Translations under genes and position numbers: made by a program
From: Spiroplasma mirum ATCC 29335
GTDB lineage: Bacteria > Bacillota_I > Bacilli_A > Mycoplasmatales > Mycoplasmataceae
Reading direction: 5' to 3'
Assembly: GCF_000565195.1 (NCBI RefSeq)
Contig: NZ_CP006720.1
Span: forward strand, 992,001-1,056,000
Length of the DNA: 64,000 nt
The notes under the pieces: model-generated
The model's input: only the letters and a program-made list of their open reading frames with translations
The model's database searches: none
Told to the model about the DNA's origin: nothing
Shown: piece by piece, positions 23,361 to 32,140 of the stretch
Numbering within the stretch: position 1 is the first letter of the stretch
How the letters are laid out: each line of letters starts with the position of its first letter

Positions 23361-23382
23361 ATTAGATAATTAGTTATCTAAT
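23361..23382 (-). terminator. Terminator of the 23.4-24.2 kb gene pair
   Basis: On the minus strand TTAGATAA, a 4-nt loop and TTATCTAA are followed by TATTTTTTTTG. It overlaps the end of the 47-aa gene. Confidence 0.7.
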
Positions 23383-23517
23383 ACATTCTTCATCATCTTT
23401 AAATTTTAATGATTTATTTATTAATTCCAAATCTTCTTCAAAAATTTTCATTTTTTCATTAATAAAATCACTATTTTCTTCACAGAATTGCTGAATTAAT
23501 TTATTAATTTCTTCCAT
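23374..23517 (-). CDS. Small acidic hypothetical protein, 47 aa
   Basis: Reads MEEINKLIQQFCEENSDFIN, then a charged amphipathic helix ending DDEECIR. It begins 15 bp after the stop of the 213-aa gene and ends in a terminator, so the two are probably one transcript. It lacks a clear ribosome site, so it could instead be the C-terminal end of the upstream protein detached by a mutation. The opening MEEI resembles the start of the decayed protein at 59.5 kb. Confidence 0.4.
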   Translation of the reverse strand: MEEINKLIQQFCEENSDFINEKMKIFEEDLELINKSLKFKDDEECIR

Positions 23518-23532
23518 AACTTGGAGGAGATC

Positions 23533-24174
23533 TTACGCAATATTTTTATTAACTACTTGCGGGTTAAAATTTTCAAGATAGTGATTAGCGACTATTCCAA
23601 AGCGTGTTGTTAGATTAGCTAAAAGTAAATTTCTTTTTTCAAAACAAATTGCTGCATAATCAACAAATAAAGTTAAGAAAGACGAAAAGTTATTTGCTAA
23701 ATTAGTTTTTAAATAATTTTTTAATGTTGTAAAACTAGTATTAAAAAAATCTTTATACTTTACAACTAAGCGATTGTCACTAAGCTGTTTATTATTAGCC
23801 AATGCTTTTGCAAAATCAAGGAACTTTGTTTTAAGTGGACCCTGAATTAAGTTTAATCTTGTTCCAATAACTGGTAAGATTTTAATTTTAATTAAATTTT
23901 TAATCTCTTCTAATTTAAAAATATCTAGAAAACTATTTTCACTTAATGATTCCTTAAATTGTTGTTCATATTCCTTTTGACCAATCAATTGTTGATTAGT
24001 TTCAAATGTGAATAAGAATAGCAACAAATCAGATTCTGTGAATTTAAAAATGTCTTCCTTAAAATTTAAAAAACAATTATTTACATAATAATCAAAACAA
24101 AAATTTAAAAAGTAAAGTAAAAAATCATCAAGTTTTTCTCGATTTCTAATAAAATGGCCTTGAAAAAAAATCAT
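23533..24174 (-). CDS. Hypothetical protein, 213 aa, Phe/Leu/Asn-rich helical
   Basis: Starts MIFFQGHFIRNREKLDDFLL and is alpha-helical throughout with many Phe, Leu and Asn residues. No TGA Trp codon, membrane segment or motif is visible. The ATG at 24174 has no ribosome site. The open frame extends upstream to a good AAAGAAAGGG near 24255 without a standard start codon, so the true start may be lost or mutated. Its helical, low-complexity character recalls the decayed proteins at 42 kb and 58 kb. Function unknown. Confidence 0.5.
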   Translation of the reverse strand: MIFFQGHFIRNREKLDDFLLYFLNFCFDYYVNNCFLNFKEDIFKFTESDLLLFLFTFETNQQLIGQKEYEQQFKESLSENSFLDIFKLEEIKNLIKIKILPVIGTRLNLIQGPLKTKFLDFAKALANNKQLSDNRLVVKYKDFFNTSFTTLKNYLKTNLANNFSSFLTLFVDYAAICFEKRNLLLANLTTRFGIVANHYLENFNPQVVNKNIA

Positions 24175-24319
24175 TATATTTTGCTTTGAATTGTCTTGCG
24201 TTGTCGTTGGTTTTAAACAACCAAAAATATGTCCTGGTATATGGTTTTTCCCTTTCTTTAGTTATTAAAAATAAAAAAATCTAAAAAATATTAAATTATT
24301 TTTTAGGTACTTTTCGCAC

Positions 24320-25076
24320 TCATTATTTAATTAAAAGAATGTTTTTCAATAATACTATTAGTAATTGCAGCTAAATAAGTGTTGCATCCAATTACTGTAA
24401 CAATCCCAATGGTAAACCCCGATACCACCCCACCGTTGAACCCATTAAACAAATATTGGGTAGTTTTAATAAGCTACTCTCAACATTATTACTATTATAG
24501 TATTTTTTTTAACTGATCAGTTATTACCAGTAATAGCGGCTTGGTTAACATATAAGTCTTCACTAACTAAAATTCGTAAATCTGAGGGAACAAAATCTCA
24601 TGGTACAATATAAATTAAATTAATGATTGTGCTTTTTTGAATTAATTCAGGAATGTTAGTTTTGGTAATTTTCAAAATTTAATTGTTGGCGTTACGAATT
24701 ACTTTGGTAAAACTAATAATTCCACTAATAATTAAGATTATACTAATTAAAATAAAATTGAGTCTACCAAAAAATATGGTGAAAGAACAGGGTTAGTAAA
24801 ATAAACAATTAAATTACCAATAATAATTGCTCAAAAAATTAGTTTAAAAGGACCACAGAATGCTTTTAAAAATTCTCATCCTCATTGCATTTTATTGTTT
24901 GTTAAAATATTTTCCCCAAATTCAATTTTACGTTTCTGATATTCTTTTTTTATTAACCCAAAACTAGCTAATTCTAGTTTATTTAATAAGTTTGTTTGGT
25001 CTAATTTAGCGTATTCAATTAACTTTGTTTTATTTTCACTAAAAAACTTTTCTTTTAAATAATGATGATTTGGCAA
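24320..25076 (-). pseudogene. Decayed N-terminal third of an MgtA-type Mg2+ P-type ATPase
   Basis: From [12 protein letters not shown] the pieces follow the MgtA order: cation-ATPase N-domain, CGPFKLIFWAIIIGNLIVYF as the first membrane helix, then after a frameshift ISIILIISGIISFTKVIRNA. Next come VPWDFVPSDLRILVSEDLYV, QAAITG (actuator domain) and GSTVVSGFTIGIVTVIGCNT. The sequence stops before the DKTGT phosphorylation site, so the catalytic half is absent here. At least three lesions. A C-terminal MgtA fragment lies at 29.9-30.5 kb. Confidence 0.75.
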
Positions 25077-25210
25077 TTACAACATTACAAACAGTTTTCC
25101 CAAACCATAAAATTAAGCCAATTATGGCCCGTGAAATTCTGCTTGACGAGGGTAATATTCATTGCATTACCAAAAGCAACCAACAAGTAATAAATAAAAA
25201 GTTATCTTAA
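25061..25210 (+). pseudogene. C-terminal scrap of agmatine deiminase
   Basis: Fifty codons read [20 protein letters not shown] followed by [17 protein letters not shown] and a short tail to TAA 25208-25210. The block REILLxxGNIHCIT carries the catalytic cysteine of agmatine deiminases (AguA, agmatine to N-carbamoylputrescine). Nothing upstream belongs to the family, so this is a stranded 3-prime end. It overlaps the mgtA remnant start on the other strand. Confidence 0.7.
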
Positions 25211-25228
25211 ATATTAAGATAACTTTTT
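25196..25228 (-). terminator. Terminator after rplA
   Basis: AAAAAGTTATCTTAA and its reverse complement form a 15-bp stem with a T-rich end, four bases after the rplA stop on the minus strand. Confidence 0.8.
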
Positions 25229-25231
25229 ATT

Positions 25232-25918
25232 TTATAATTCAATTAAAACTTTGATTCCAGGACCCATTGTTGTTGTGACAGCAATGTTTTTAATATATGT
25301 TCCTTTAACAGCTGATGGTTTTGCTTTACGAATTGTATCAAAGATAACATCATAATTAGCTTTTAAGTCTTCTGCTTTAAATGATGCTTTTCCTAAGATT
25401 GCATGAATATTACCATTTTTATCAACACGATATTCAACTTTTCCTTTTTTAACTTCTTCAACGGCTTTTTTCACATCCGGAGTTATTGTTCCAGTTTTCG
25501 GGTTTGGCATTAAACCTTTTGGTCCTAGTAATTTCCCAATTTTTCCTAATTCTGCCATAATATCAGGAGTTGCAATAATAACATCAAATCCAAATCAATT
25601 TTCTTTTTGGATTTTTTCAATCATATCTTTTCCTCCAACAAAATCAGCTCCCGCTTCTTTTGCCTCAGTTTCTTTTGTATTTGTTAACACTAAGATTTTT
25701 TGAGTTTTTCCGGTTCCTTTTGGTAAAACAACAGCTCCTCTAATTTGTTGGTCAGCATGACGAGGATCAACATTTAAGTTAAAAGCAACTTCAACTGTTG
25801 AATCAAATTTTGTGGTTGTTGTTGTTTTTGCCAATTCAATTGCTTCTGAAATGGGATAAAATTTATTTTTATCAACTAATTTGACAACTTTATTATATTT
25901 TTTTCCAAATTTAGCCAT
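25232..25918 (-). CDS. rplA: 50S ribosomal protein L1, 228 aa
   Basis: Binds the 23S rRNA L1 stalk and usually represses its own operon by binding the mRNA leader. Family blocks are clear: [64 protein letters not shown] and the C-terminal GPGIKV. A TGA at 25595-25597 is Trp. The ATG overlaps the rplK stop as TAATG. Full length. Confidence 0.97.
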
Positions 25919-26361
25919 TAGTTTTTACCTTTACCTTCCTTCGAAGATTCCATTCCTTCAATAACAATTCCCATATTCTTTGCAGTTCCGGCAATAATTC
26001 GCATTGCTGCTTCAACATCATTAGCATTTAAATCTGGTAATTTATATTCGGCAATTTTACGAACTTGATCAACACTAATTGTCGCCACTTTTTGTTCTTT
26101 TGCTTTTGGTGAACCTTTTTGAATATTAGCTGCTTTTTTTAATAAAATAGCAGCGGGAGTTGTTTTTAATTCAAATTTAAATGACTTGTCATCAAAAGCA
26201 GTAATAACAACTGGGACAATATCTCCCATACGGTCTTTGGTTGCTTCATTAAATTGTGTAGTAAATTGGGGCATATTAATCCCTAATGATGCTAACTCTG
26301 GCCCTGGTTTTGCTTGTCCAGCTGGAAATTCTAATTTAGCAATTCTAGTAATTTTTGCCAC
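25918..26361 (-). CDS. rplK: 50S ribosomal protein L11, 147 aa
   Basis: Part of the GTPase-associated centre. [19 protein letters not shown] and [11 protein letters not shown] are canonical L11 blocks; the C-terminal RNA-binding domain ends [12 protein letters not shown]. The start is GTG at 26361-26359, because AAGGAGG lies eight bases upstream. The TTG two codons earlier is too close to that site. Coupled to rplA by TAATG. Confidence 0.95.
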   Translation of the reverse strand: MAKITRIAKLEFPAGQAKPGPELASLGINMPQFTTQFNEATKDRMGDIVPVVITAFDDKSFKFELKTTPAAILLKKAANIQKGSPKAKEQKVATISVDQVRKIAEYKLPDLNANDVEAAMRIIAGTAKNMGIVIEGMESSKEGKGKN

Positions 26362-26396
26362 GAGCAATTCCTCCTTATATATATATTAATTCTCGC

Positions 26397-26431
26397 TGTG
26401 GTCCAAACGAAATAATCTTATTTCTACCACA
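26397..26431 (-). promoter_or_regulatory. Leader hairpin of rplK-rplA, candidate L1 operator
   Basis: Minus strand: TGTGGT, A, GAAATAA, GA, TTATTTC, then an unpaired GTTTGG, then ACCACA. Two stacked helices with a one-sided internal loop recall the L1-binding stem used for autogenous control of L11-L1 operons. The role is inferred from position and shape. Confidence 0.4.
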
Positions 26432-26484
26432 TTTAAGCACATTTTATTCAGTAATTTTACTTATCTAAAATAAGTGCCTATATA

Positions 26485-26512
26485 AATATAGCATAAATTA
26501 TTTAAAAAACAA
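26485..26512 (-). promoter_or_regulatory. Promoter of rplK-rplA
   Basis: Minus strand: TTGTTT (26512-26507), a 16-nt spacer and TATATT (26490-26485), leaving a leader of about 115 nt with the hairpin. Confidence 0.45.
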
Positions 26513-26540
26513 TACAATTCTAGTTGCGATCTTAACTTTT

Positions 26541-26569
26541 AAAAAAATAGCTAAATAATTAGCTATTTT
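26541..26569 (-). terminator. Terminator of the first toxin pseudogene
   Basis: AAAATAGCTAA and TTAGCTATTTT around a 4-nt loop are followed on the minus strand by TTT. Confidence 0.7.
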
Positions 26570-26589
26570 AAATAAATTATCTTAAAAAA

Positions 26590-27470
26590 CTAGATACTTG
26601 TTTCATTATATAAAATGGTAAACGCCCCACCTTGTAATGTTCATGAAATTGGTAAATTTAACAATACATGTTTGGGGTTAGCAATGTCATCAACTGTAAG
26701 AGAGCAGAATCACCGTGATAATCTTCTTGCACAAATATTTACTATAACCATCTTCATAAGCTAATATATGCACTAAATCTTTTATATTGTAACCATAACT
26801 ATTCCCATTACTCATTCATAAACTATAAAAAGTTGCATCTAATGGTAAGTAGAATTTAATTCTGCCGTCAGCTCCATATGTTCCCTGTTCAATGATATAA
26901 GTAACATCCAAATTTGAATGCGGATTAACAGTAACCGGTTGACTAGGTGCTGTTACTTTTTCTGTTGTAGTTGTTGTATGATTATATTTACCTGATAAAT
27001 CTACTTCCACATCTGCAGCAATGATGATCAAAATAATGCAAGACTAAAAGATCCACTAATTTTAAACCCAATTTCAATAAAATATGAAATTGTATTTGTT
27101 ACAGATTTTGAATATGACTGGGTTTTAAATGTTTATGATAAATCAGAAGTATTAGAAAAACTACTGCTAAAAGTTTTAACAACATTTGAATTAATTGCAT
27201 AAAAATTATAAGCTGAAACAATTCCTGCTTTGTTAGCAATAAAACAATTTGCCAAATCGGTTGTCGCATCAGATAATGATTCGATTGCATAAACATCAGG
27301 ATTATTCCGTAAATATTTTTCATTGATATCTTGCATTAAGTTTTCTAAAGTAGTTGGTGGCACGGTTTCATTATTTTTAAAATCAAAAAATTTATTAGTT
27401 TCTAACATTGAAGCCGAACAAGATGAACCAATTTATAATAGCACTTGTAAATATCAATAATAATTTTCCT
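26590..27470 (-). pseudogene. Decayed aerolysin-like ETX/MTX2 pore-forming toxin, copy 1
   Basis: The readable core is SYSKSVTNTISYFIEIGFKI, then, after a frameshift near 27035, AADVEVDLSGKYNHTTTTTE, VTAPSQPVTVNPHS and VTYIIEQGTYGADGRIKFY. This alternating Ser/Thr strand pattern, a run of Thr, then a PSQ..V.PHS block and V.YIIE, is the core of the epsilon toxin/mosquitocidal toxin (ETX/MTX2) beta-pore family. The start is lost, TAA at 27133-27135 interrupts the frame, and more shifts lie near 27035 and 26690. The C-terminal LLNLPISW parallels copy 2. Intact relatives insert a beta-barrel into host membranes. Confidence 0.7.
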
Positions 27471-27478
27471 TTCTATTA

Positions 27479-28332
27479 TTATTTAACCTTATACTCAACA
27501 TTAATTTTTTTACCTTGTGAAACTCATGAAATTGGTAAGTTTAAAGAAATTTTTTGAAGGTTATCAAGATTATCAACAGTAATTACTGAATCACCTTGGT
27601 AATTATTTAACAGATACTTACCATGACCAATAGATTTAAAATATCCAACCAATCATCTAAGATTAAAAGGGATTGAATATTGCTGACCATCAGGATTTTC
27701 TCATGTTGATGTTCAAATCAAAGTATCAGAGGAAACAAAAAATCTTATCCACCCATCACTTTGATAAGTTCCCTCTTCAATAATGTAAGTAACCACCACT
27801 GTTTTATACGCTGGTAAGGTAAATTCTTGCTCTGGAACCTCAACTGTTTCGGTTTCTGTTGTTCGTATTAGTAAAGCCTCCTGAAATATCTAATTCTGCA
27901 CTAATTTTTCCTTCAAATAAAATGAAATCAACTTTTTCAGTAATTTTAGTTTTAGTAGCACCATTAATACTTCATGAAGCAGTATTAGCTATTGTTTTTG
28001 AATATAATTGTTATTTTTTAATCATTACTTGTATTGTTAGTATATGTGTCATTAAATGTTTCAATAACATTTGAATTTAATGCTTTTGTGTAGTAAGCTT
28101 CAGCACAGCCTGTTGTATTTAGCAAAAGCGAAGCAATGTAGTCAGCACTAGTTGAATTGTTATGAATGAAGTGTTCTCCCAGATAATAATCCATCGCAAG
28201 ATTGTCAACATCTGTGGTTAAATTTTCAATACTACTTGGAGGGAGAACATCGTTAGCACTTGAACCCAAAATTGAAAAACAAGGTGTCGTTGATAAAATC
28301 CCAACATTAAAAATTGAAATTAACTTTTTCAT
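27479..28332 (-). pseudogene. Decayed ETX/MTX2-like pore-forming toxin, copy 2
   Basis: Starts with a signal-peptide-like MKKLISIFNVGILSTTPCFS and AGGACATG upstream. The first 104 codons stay open to TAA near 28018; then SKTIANTASWSINGATKTKI and EKVDFILFEGKISAELDISG continue in another frame. A second shift near 27862 leads to TETETVEVPEQEFTLPAYKT, VVVTYIIEEGTYQSDGWIRF and a conserved tail to TAA 27479. It aligns with copy 1 over its length (ENLTTDV with ENLMQDI, NSNVIETF with NSNVVKTF). It would encode about 283 aa if repaired. Confidence 0.7.
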
Positions 28333-28534
28333 ATTTCATGTCCTTTCTATTAAATTATTTTATTATGTCTAAGCGAGTAAAATATTCTAGTATATCCTAT
28401 CCATAATAAATTATATTAATTTTATTGATCTTTATTTAAAAAGATTTACTTTTTTTTTTTTTTTGTTAAGATAAACGTAAGGAATAGCATGAATTATAAA
28501 AATATATAAATAATTGACAAGAAGGACAGGCTTA

Positions 28535-28813
28535 ATGAAAAAAGTAACTTTAATTTTGATGATCCTAACCTTAATTTTTATGGTTCTTGGTTTAATTTTA
28601 ATAAGTAGCCAAAAAATAGTTTTCTTAGGAAACGAGGTTAATGGCTTTGAATTTTTAAAATTTACAACTCCTCGTCAAATTTTAAATAGTTCAAAATTAC
28701 CTTTATTAAAAAATGAAATTATTTTTACGGTTATTTTAACCCCGATTGTGGGAGGAGTAAGCATCCTTATCTTTATTTGGTCTTTATTAAAAAATAAAAA
28801 GCAAAATAATTAG
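28535..28813 (+). CDS. Small membrane protein, 92 aa, two membrane segments
   Basis: ATG 28535 with AGAAGGA upstream was chosen over an in-frame TTG at 28514, which has no ribosome site. Residues 3-25 and about 62-85 are hydrophobic. Between them lies a loop with EVNGFEFLKFTTP. The C-terminus is basic (LLKNKKQNN). It is bounded by a poly-T tract upstream and a strong bidirectional terminator downstream. No family recognised. Confidence 0.6.
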   Translation: MKKVTLILMILTLIFMVLGLILISSQKIVFLGNEVNGFEFLKFTTPRQILNSSKLPLLKNEIIFTVILTPIVGGVSILIFIWSLLKNKKQNN

Positions 28814-28833
28814 TAAGATTAACGAAGAAAAGA

Positions 28834-28873
28834 AAAAATGTGAATTTTAAGTTAATTAAAATTCACATTTTTT
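28834..28873 (+). terminator. Bidirectional terminator
   Basis: AAAAAATGTGAATTTTA and its reverse complement flank a 6-nt loop. It serves the 92-aa gene and the opposing lipase pseudogene. Confidence 0.8.
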
Positions 28874-28879
28874 AAATTA

Positions 28880-29805
28880 TTAAATATTACTATTATAAAA
28901 CGCTAAAATGTCCTGATAAACTTCACCTTTATCTTTTTCATTTAAGATTTCATGGCGTATTTCATTATATAATTTAATATTTGCTTGATAACCATATTTT
29001 AAATAATTTTTATGAGTTTTAATAACCATCTTACCAAATTTTCCAACAGGATTCATTTTATCCGATAAAAATAAAATTGGTAACTGCTTTGGAGTTTTTT
29101 GAATATTATCCTTGTTTTCAATATACATTAACCCACTAAATAAATCTTTATAGCCACTTGCCGTAAACACTGGGAAAGTTAACGGATCTTTTAAAAATAA
29201 TTGTTGTACATTTTTATCACTTGATATTCATTCTGCTCCGGGATTACCCTCTTTTTTATTTTTTATTTAATGGAGCATAAGAATGCTTATGAATAAACTT
29301 GTCTAATACTTTTGGCCCATATTTTTTTTGATGACGAGCAGCAACTTTGCGTGCAAATTTTAAAGTTGAAGTGTCATATGAGCAGTACCAAAAAAGACGA
29401 CCGCTTTTAACGTATCACCCGTGTTCAATTGCATAATGCCGAGCTAAAAAAACCCATACTATGTCCAAACATCACAATTGGTAAACGTGGATAATTCTCT
29501 TGAATATATTTATTTACTTCATATAAATCATCCACTAAAATTTGCCATCCATTTTCATCGGCAAAATAACCAAAATCTTCTTTATTTTTAACAGTTTTCC
29601 CATGGCCACGATGATTATTAGCAATTACTAGATAACCATTTTTATTTAAAAAATTAGCAAAATCTTGGTAACGCAAGCAAAGCATGTTCACATGCTCATG
29701 TACTAATTGTAAAATTCCTTTTGGCTTTTCGACATTTAGTCATTCATACATATGTAAATCTTTACCATCTCGTAGTTTTAATTCAAATTCTTTTACTTTT
29801 TCCAT
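28880..29805 (-). pseudogene. Decayed alpha/beta hydrolase (lysophospholipase/monoacylglycerol lipase type)
   Basis: MEKVKEFELKLRDGKDLHMY opens a serine aminopeptidase S33 lysophospholipase fold: NNHRGHGKT oxyanion region, then the nucleophile Ser in MFGHSMG. A T7 run right after GHSMG (about 29426-29432) shifts the frame. Reading resumes as LARHYAIEHG and then FTASGYKDLFSGLMYIENKD, with HEIL near the C-terminus supplying the usual catalytic His region. Another shift or stop lies near 29262. Intact members hydrolyse lysophospholipids or monoglycerides, a way to obtain host fatty acids. Confidence 0.75.
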
Positions 29806-29854
29806 AGTTAATATTACTCCCCATAAATCATTGCTACCTTTATAAATATAGTAT

Positions 29855-29884
29855 AAAAAACGTTTAATTAAATAAACGTTTTTG
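29855..29884 (-). terminator. Terminator downstream of the mgtA C-terminal fragment
   Basis: AAAAACGTTTATTT / AAATAAACGTTTTT-type stem with T run on the minus strand, ten bases past the fragment stop. Confidence 0.7.
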
Positions 29885-29894
29885 GTTATTAAAG

Positions 29895-30475
29895 TTAACT
29901 TTTAGCAACCCGAATATATGCAACTTTTGAGAACTGAGCGACTAAACAGTAGTCTGCAATTACCGCGATGGCAATTGGAATATAGATTACTGGTGGCGGC
30001 ATAATACTAAAGACATTGTTGAAGGCATAAGGAATTAAGAATCCTAAACAAATCACAATTGTTGTTGTCATATTAACAGGTCATGTTGCATATGATTGGA
30101 AGAATGGAATTTTTTTAGTACAAAACATTTGCATAACAACAGTTTGTGTAATTATCCTCCAATAAATCATCCTGATTGGAACATTGCCACATGATGAGCA
30201 GCATTGGCTGAAGTTGGATCAGCATTATATGCTGCTAAGACACCAAAGCCATAACCAAAGATGGCAAAACTAATTACATCAAAGGCACTAATTAATTGGA
30301 CCATTAACTAGGTCAAATCGTAAAAATCCTTTGGTTTTCCAACGCTGTGGGGTTAATAAGAAATCGGGGTCAACACGATCAAACGCAATCGCAAATTGTG
30401 AGAAATCATAAATTAAGTTTTGTAATAACATTTGCACATGCATCATTGGTTCAAAAGGAATTTAAGCAGCAATAA
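29895..30475 (-). pseudogene. Decayed C-terminal membrane part of MgtA-type Mg2+ P-type ATPase
   Basis: Pieces follow the MgtA C-terminus: EPMMHVQMLLQNLIYDFSQF, FDRVDPDFLLTPQRWK, GPI, ISAFDVISFAIFGYGFGVLA, MFQSGWFIGG, TQTVVMQMFCTKKIPFFQSY, IAIAVIADYCLVAQFSKVAY and the end RVAKS at TAA 29895. Frame changes near 30310 and 30155. The phosphorylation and nucleotide domains are missing. It lies 5 kb on the wrong side of the N-terminal fragment for one minus-strand gene, with rplK-rplA in between. Confidence 0.75.
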
Positions 30476-30583
30476 TACACCACCTATATTTTAACATAAA
30501 ATATTTTATTGAACTATTTTATCTTTTTTAAAGTGCCTTGTTAAGATATGTTATAATTTAGTCAAAAATAAGAAGATCATCAA

Positions 30584-31141
30584 ATGAAAAAACTTTCGCC
30601 ATTAAAACAATTATCAGTTCTTTTATTATTCGTAAGATTTTGATTGCTTTCTCCTTTTACTTTATTATTTTTTATAATAAGCAATATTACCACGCTAATT
30701 ATTATTACTTGTTTTGCTATTTTTTGAATTGTTAAATTTTTAAAAAGAACTACTAAAATTTCTAAAAATTTACAAACTTACGAATGGTATAAAAATAAAA
30801 ATAATCTTTCGGAATTGCAGCCACTCTTATTATTATGGCAAGGAATCAATGTGGTTTTAAATACTAACTTTAATTTAAATAATAGTATTTTATTAATCGC
30901 CTACTCATTAATAATTGCTAATTTAATTAGCTTTGGCCTAATTATTTTTGGTGTTTTTACTTGCTTAGTTTTTTGGTTTAAATTTACAGTTAAATATATT
31001 TTTAACCGGGTTAAGCATCTTACTAAATTGGGAGTTAAGAACCTCATTAAGTTTTTATATTTTAATTTTCGACTAATTAAAACTAAAATATATTATCCTT
31101 GGTTAAAAAGTATGTTTGTAATTTTTCTAAAATTCGGGTAA
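30584..31141 (+). CDS. Membrane protein, 185 aa, unknown function
   Basis: From ATG 30584 the frame reads MKKLSPLKQLSVLLLFVRFW, with two membrane segments close together (about 10-32 and 36-55). A basic linker KFLKRTTKISK follows, then a hydrophobic pair (about 100-135) and a basic C-terminal half. Two or three TGA Trp codons lie in the first 60 residues. An extended -10 (TATGTTATAAT, -10 at 30552-30557) is upstream. No motif recognised. Confidence 0.6.
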
Positions 31142-31265
31142 TTATTAGTTATGTTATTAATTTTAAAAAATCTTTATATTTAAAAAAAATTAAAACAATT
31201 TTTGAGGTTAAAAATAATGTTGTCTTTCTAAATTTATAAGATTAAATTTAAAAAGGAGTGTCATA

Positions 31266-31740
31266 ATGGAAATTGATAAAAAAATCAATTATTATTTTGG
31301 TAGTATAATTTTTATTGCAGTATTAGACGCTGCGTTAACAATTTCAATTTTTACAAAAGCAATAATTTTGTTAAGTCATAGCCAATGAATCCCACCTGTT
31401 ATTCAAATAATTCCGTTGATCTTTTTTTGGGACTTTGTTATATTTTGAAATAAGTTTTCTTTGAAAATACTATCAAGAAAAAAAGAAGCATCCTCGCAGT
31501 TCTTTTAAGAATACTAAAGCGTTATTAGCAATTCAAACTAAAAATCCGCAGAGATTTAAAATAAAAATAATTTTTAATTATATTGTTTGTGGTTTTGTTG
31601 TTTTAAAGGGTTTTATTGGTATTATTCCGTTATACTTAATGATTAAAGGCCAGCAAGCTTATCAAAAATCACTGCAAAAAATATTAATAATAAGAAAATG
31701 TAGAAGTCCCTACATTTTTTTCAATAATAAAATAGGTTAA
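31266..31740 (+). pseudogene. Frameshifted membrane protein
   Basis: MEIDKKINYYFGSIIFIAVL starts after AAAAAGGAGTG. It has two hydrophobic segments and then loses frame near 31455-31505. Another frame continues YYQEKKKHPRSSFKNTKALL, then a third hydrophobic segment YIVCGFVVLKGFIGIIPLYL. The end is unclear, because a terminator hairpin (31695-31722) begins before the last stop. Family unknown; perhaps related to the small membrane protein just downstream. Confidence 0.45.
31695..31722 (+). terminator. Terminator
   Basis: AAAATGTAG, a 5-nt loop and CTACATTTTTTT. Confidence 0.65.
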
Positions 31741-31747
31741 CTCTATT

Positions 31748-32032
31748 TTATTTGGCACTTTCTCCACACAATAATAAAATTACCCCAATAAAACTAACAA
31801 ATAAAAAAGTAAAAATAACTAAACAGATTGCGGACTCATTTAAATTCTTAATTTTCTTTTTAGCCGTCATTGTCATCTGAATACACCAAATCATTGGTAT
31901 AATTGCAAAAGCTAAAAAGACAGTGTTAATAACCATAAAGATATAACCTGCTTGACGAAGTCCTTTTTTATTAGATAAATTATTATGTATTGAAGAAGGA
32001 GCATGTTTTGCGGTTGCTGCGTGCTGTGCCAT
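31748..32032 (-). CDS. Small membrane protein, 94 aa
   Basis: Start ATG 32032 preferred over the in-frame ATG at 32038, because GAGGAG lies seven bases upstream of it. The N-terminus MAQHAATAKHAPSSIHNNLS is soluble. Two hydrophobic segments (about 32-56 and 70-90) are joined by a basic KKKIKN loop. An inverted repeat AAAATAG/CTATTTT at the stop probably ends the transcript. Unknown function. Confidence 0.6.
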   Translation of the reverse strand: MAQHAATAKHAPSSIHNNLSNKKGLRQAGYIFMVINTVFLAFAIIPMIWCIQMTMTAKKKIKNLNESAICLVIFTFLFVSFIGVILLLCGESAK

Positions 32033-32140
32033 TAGCATTCTCCTCTTCTTTTAATTGAATGGTAATAATTTAATACTAAAAAATTATATCAAGAGAAGCC
32101 ACGAACCTGGCGACAAACTTTTTTCTAATTTATTAAAATA

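Noticed and set aside
27099..27323. 74-codon minus-strand frame inside toxin copy 1
   Set aside because: It is an out-of-frame reading of the toxin sequence, Leu/Ile/Gln-rich, overlapping the frame that aligns with copy 2.
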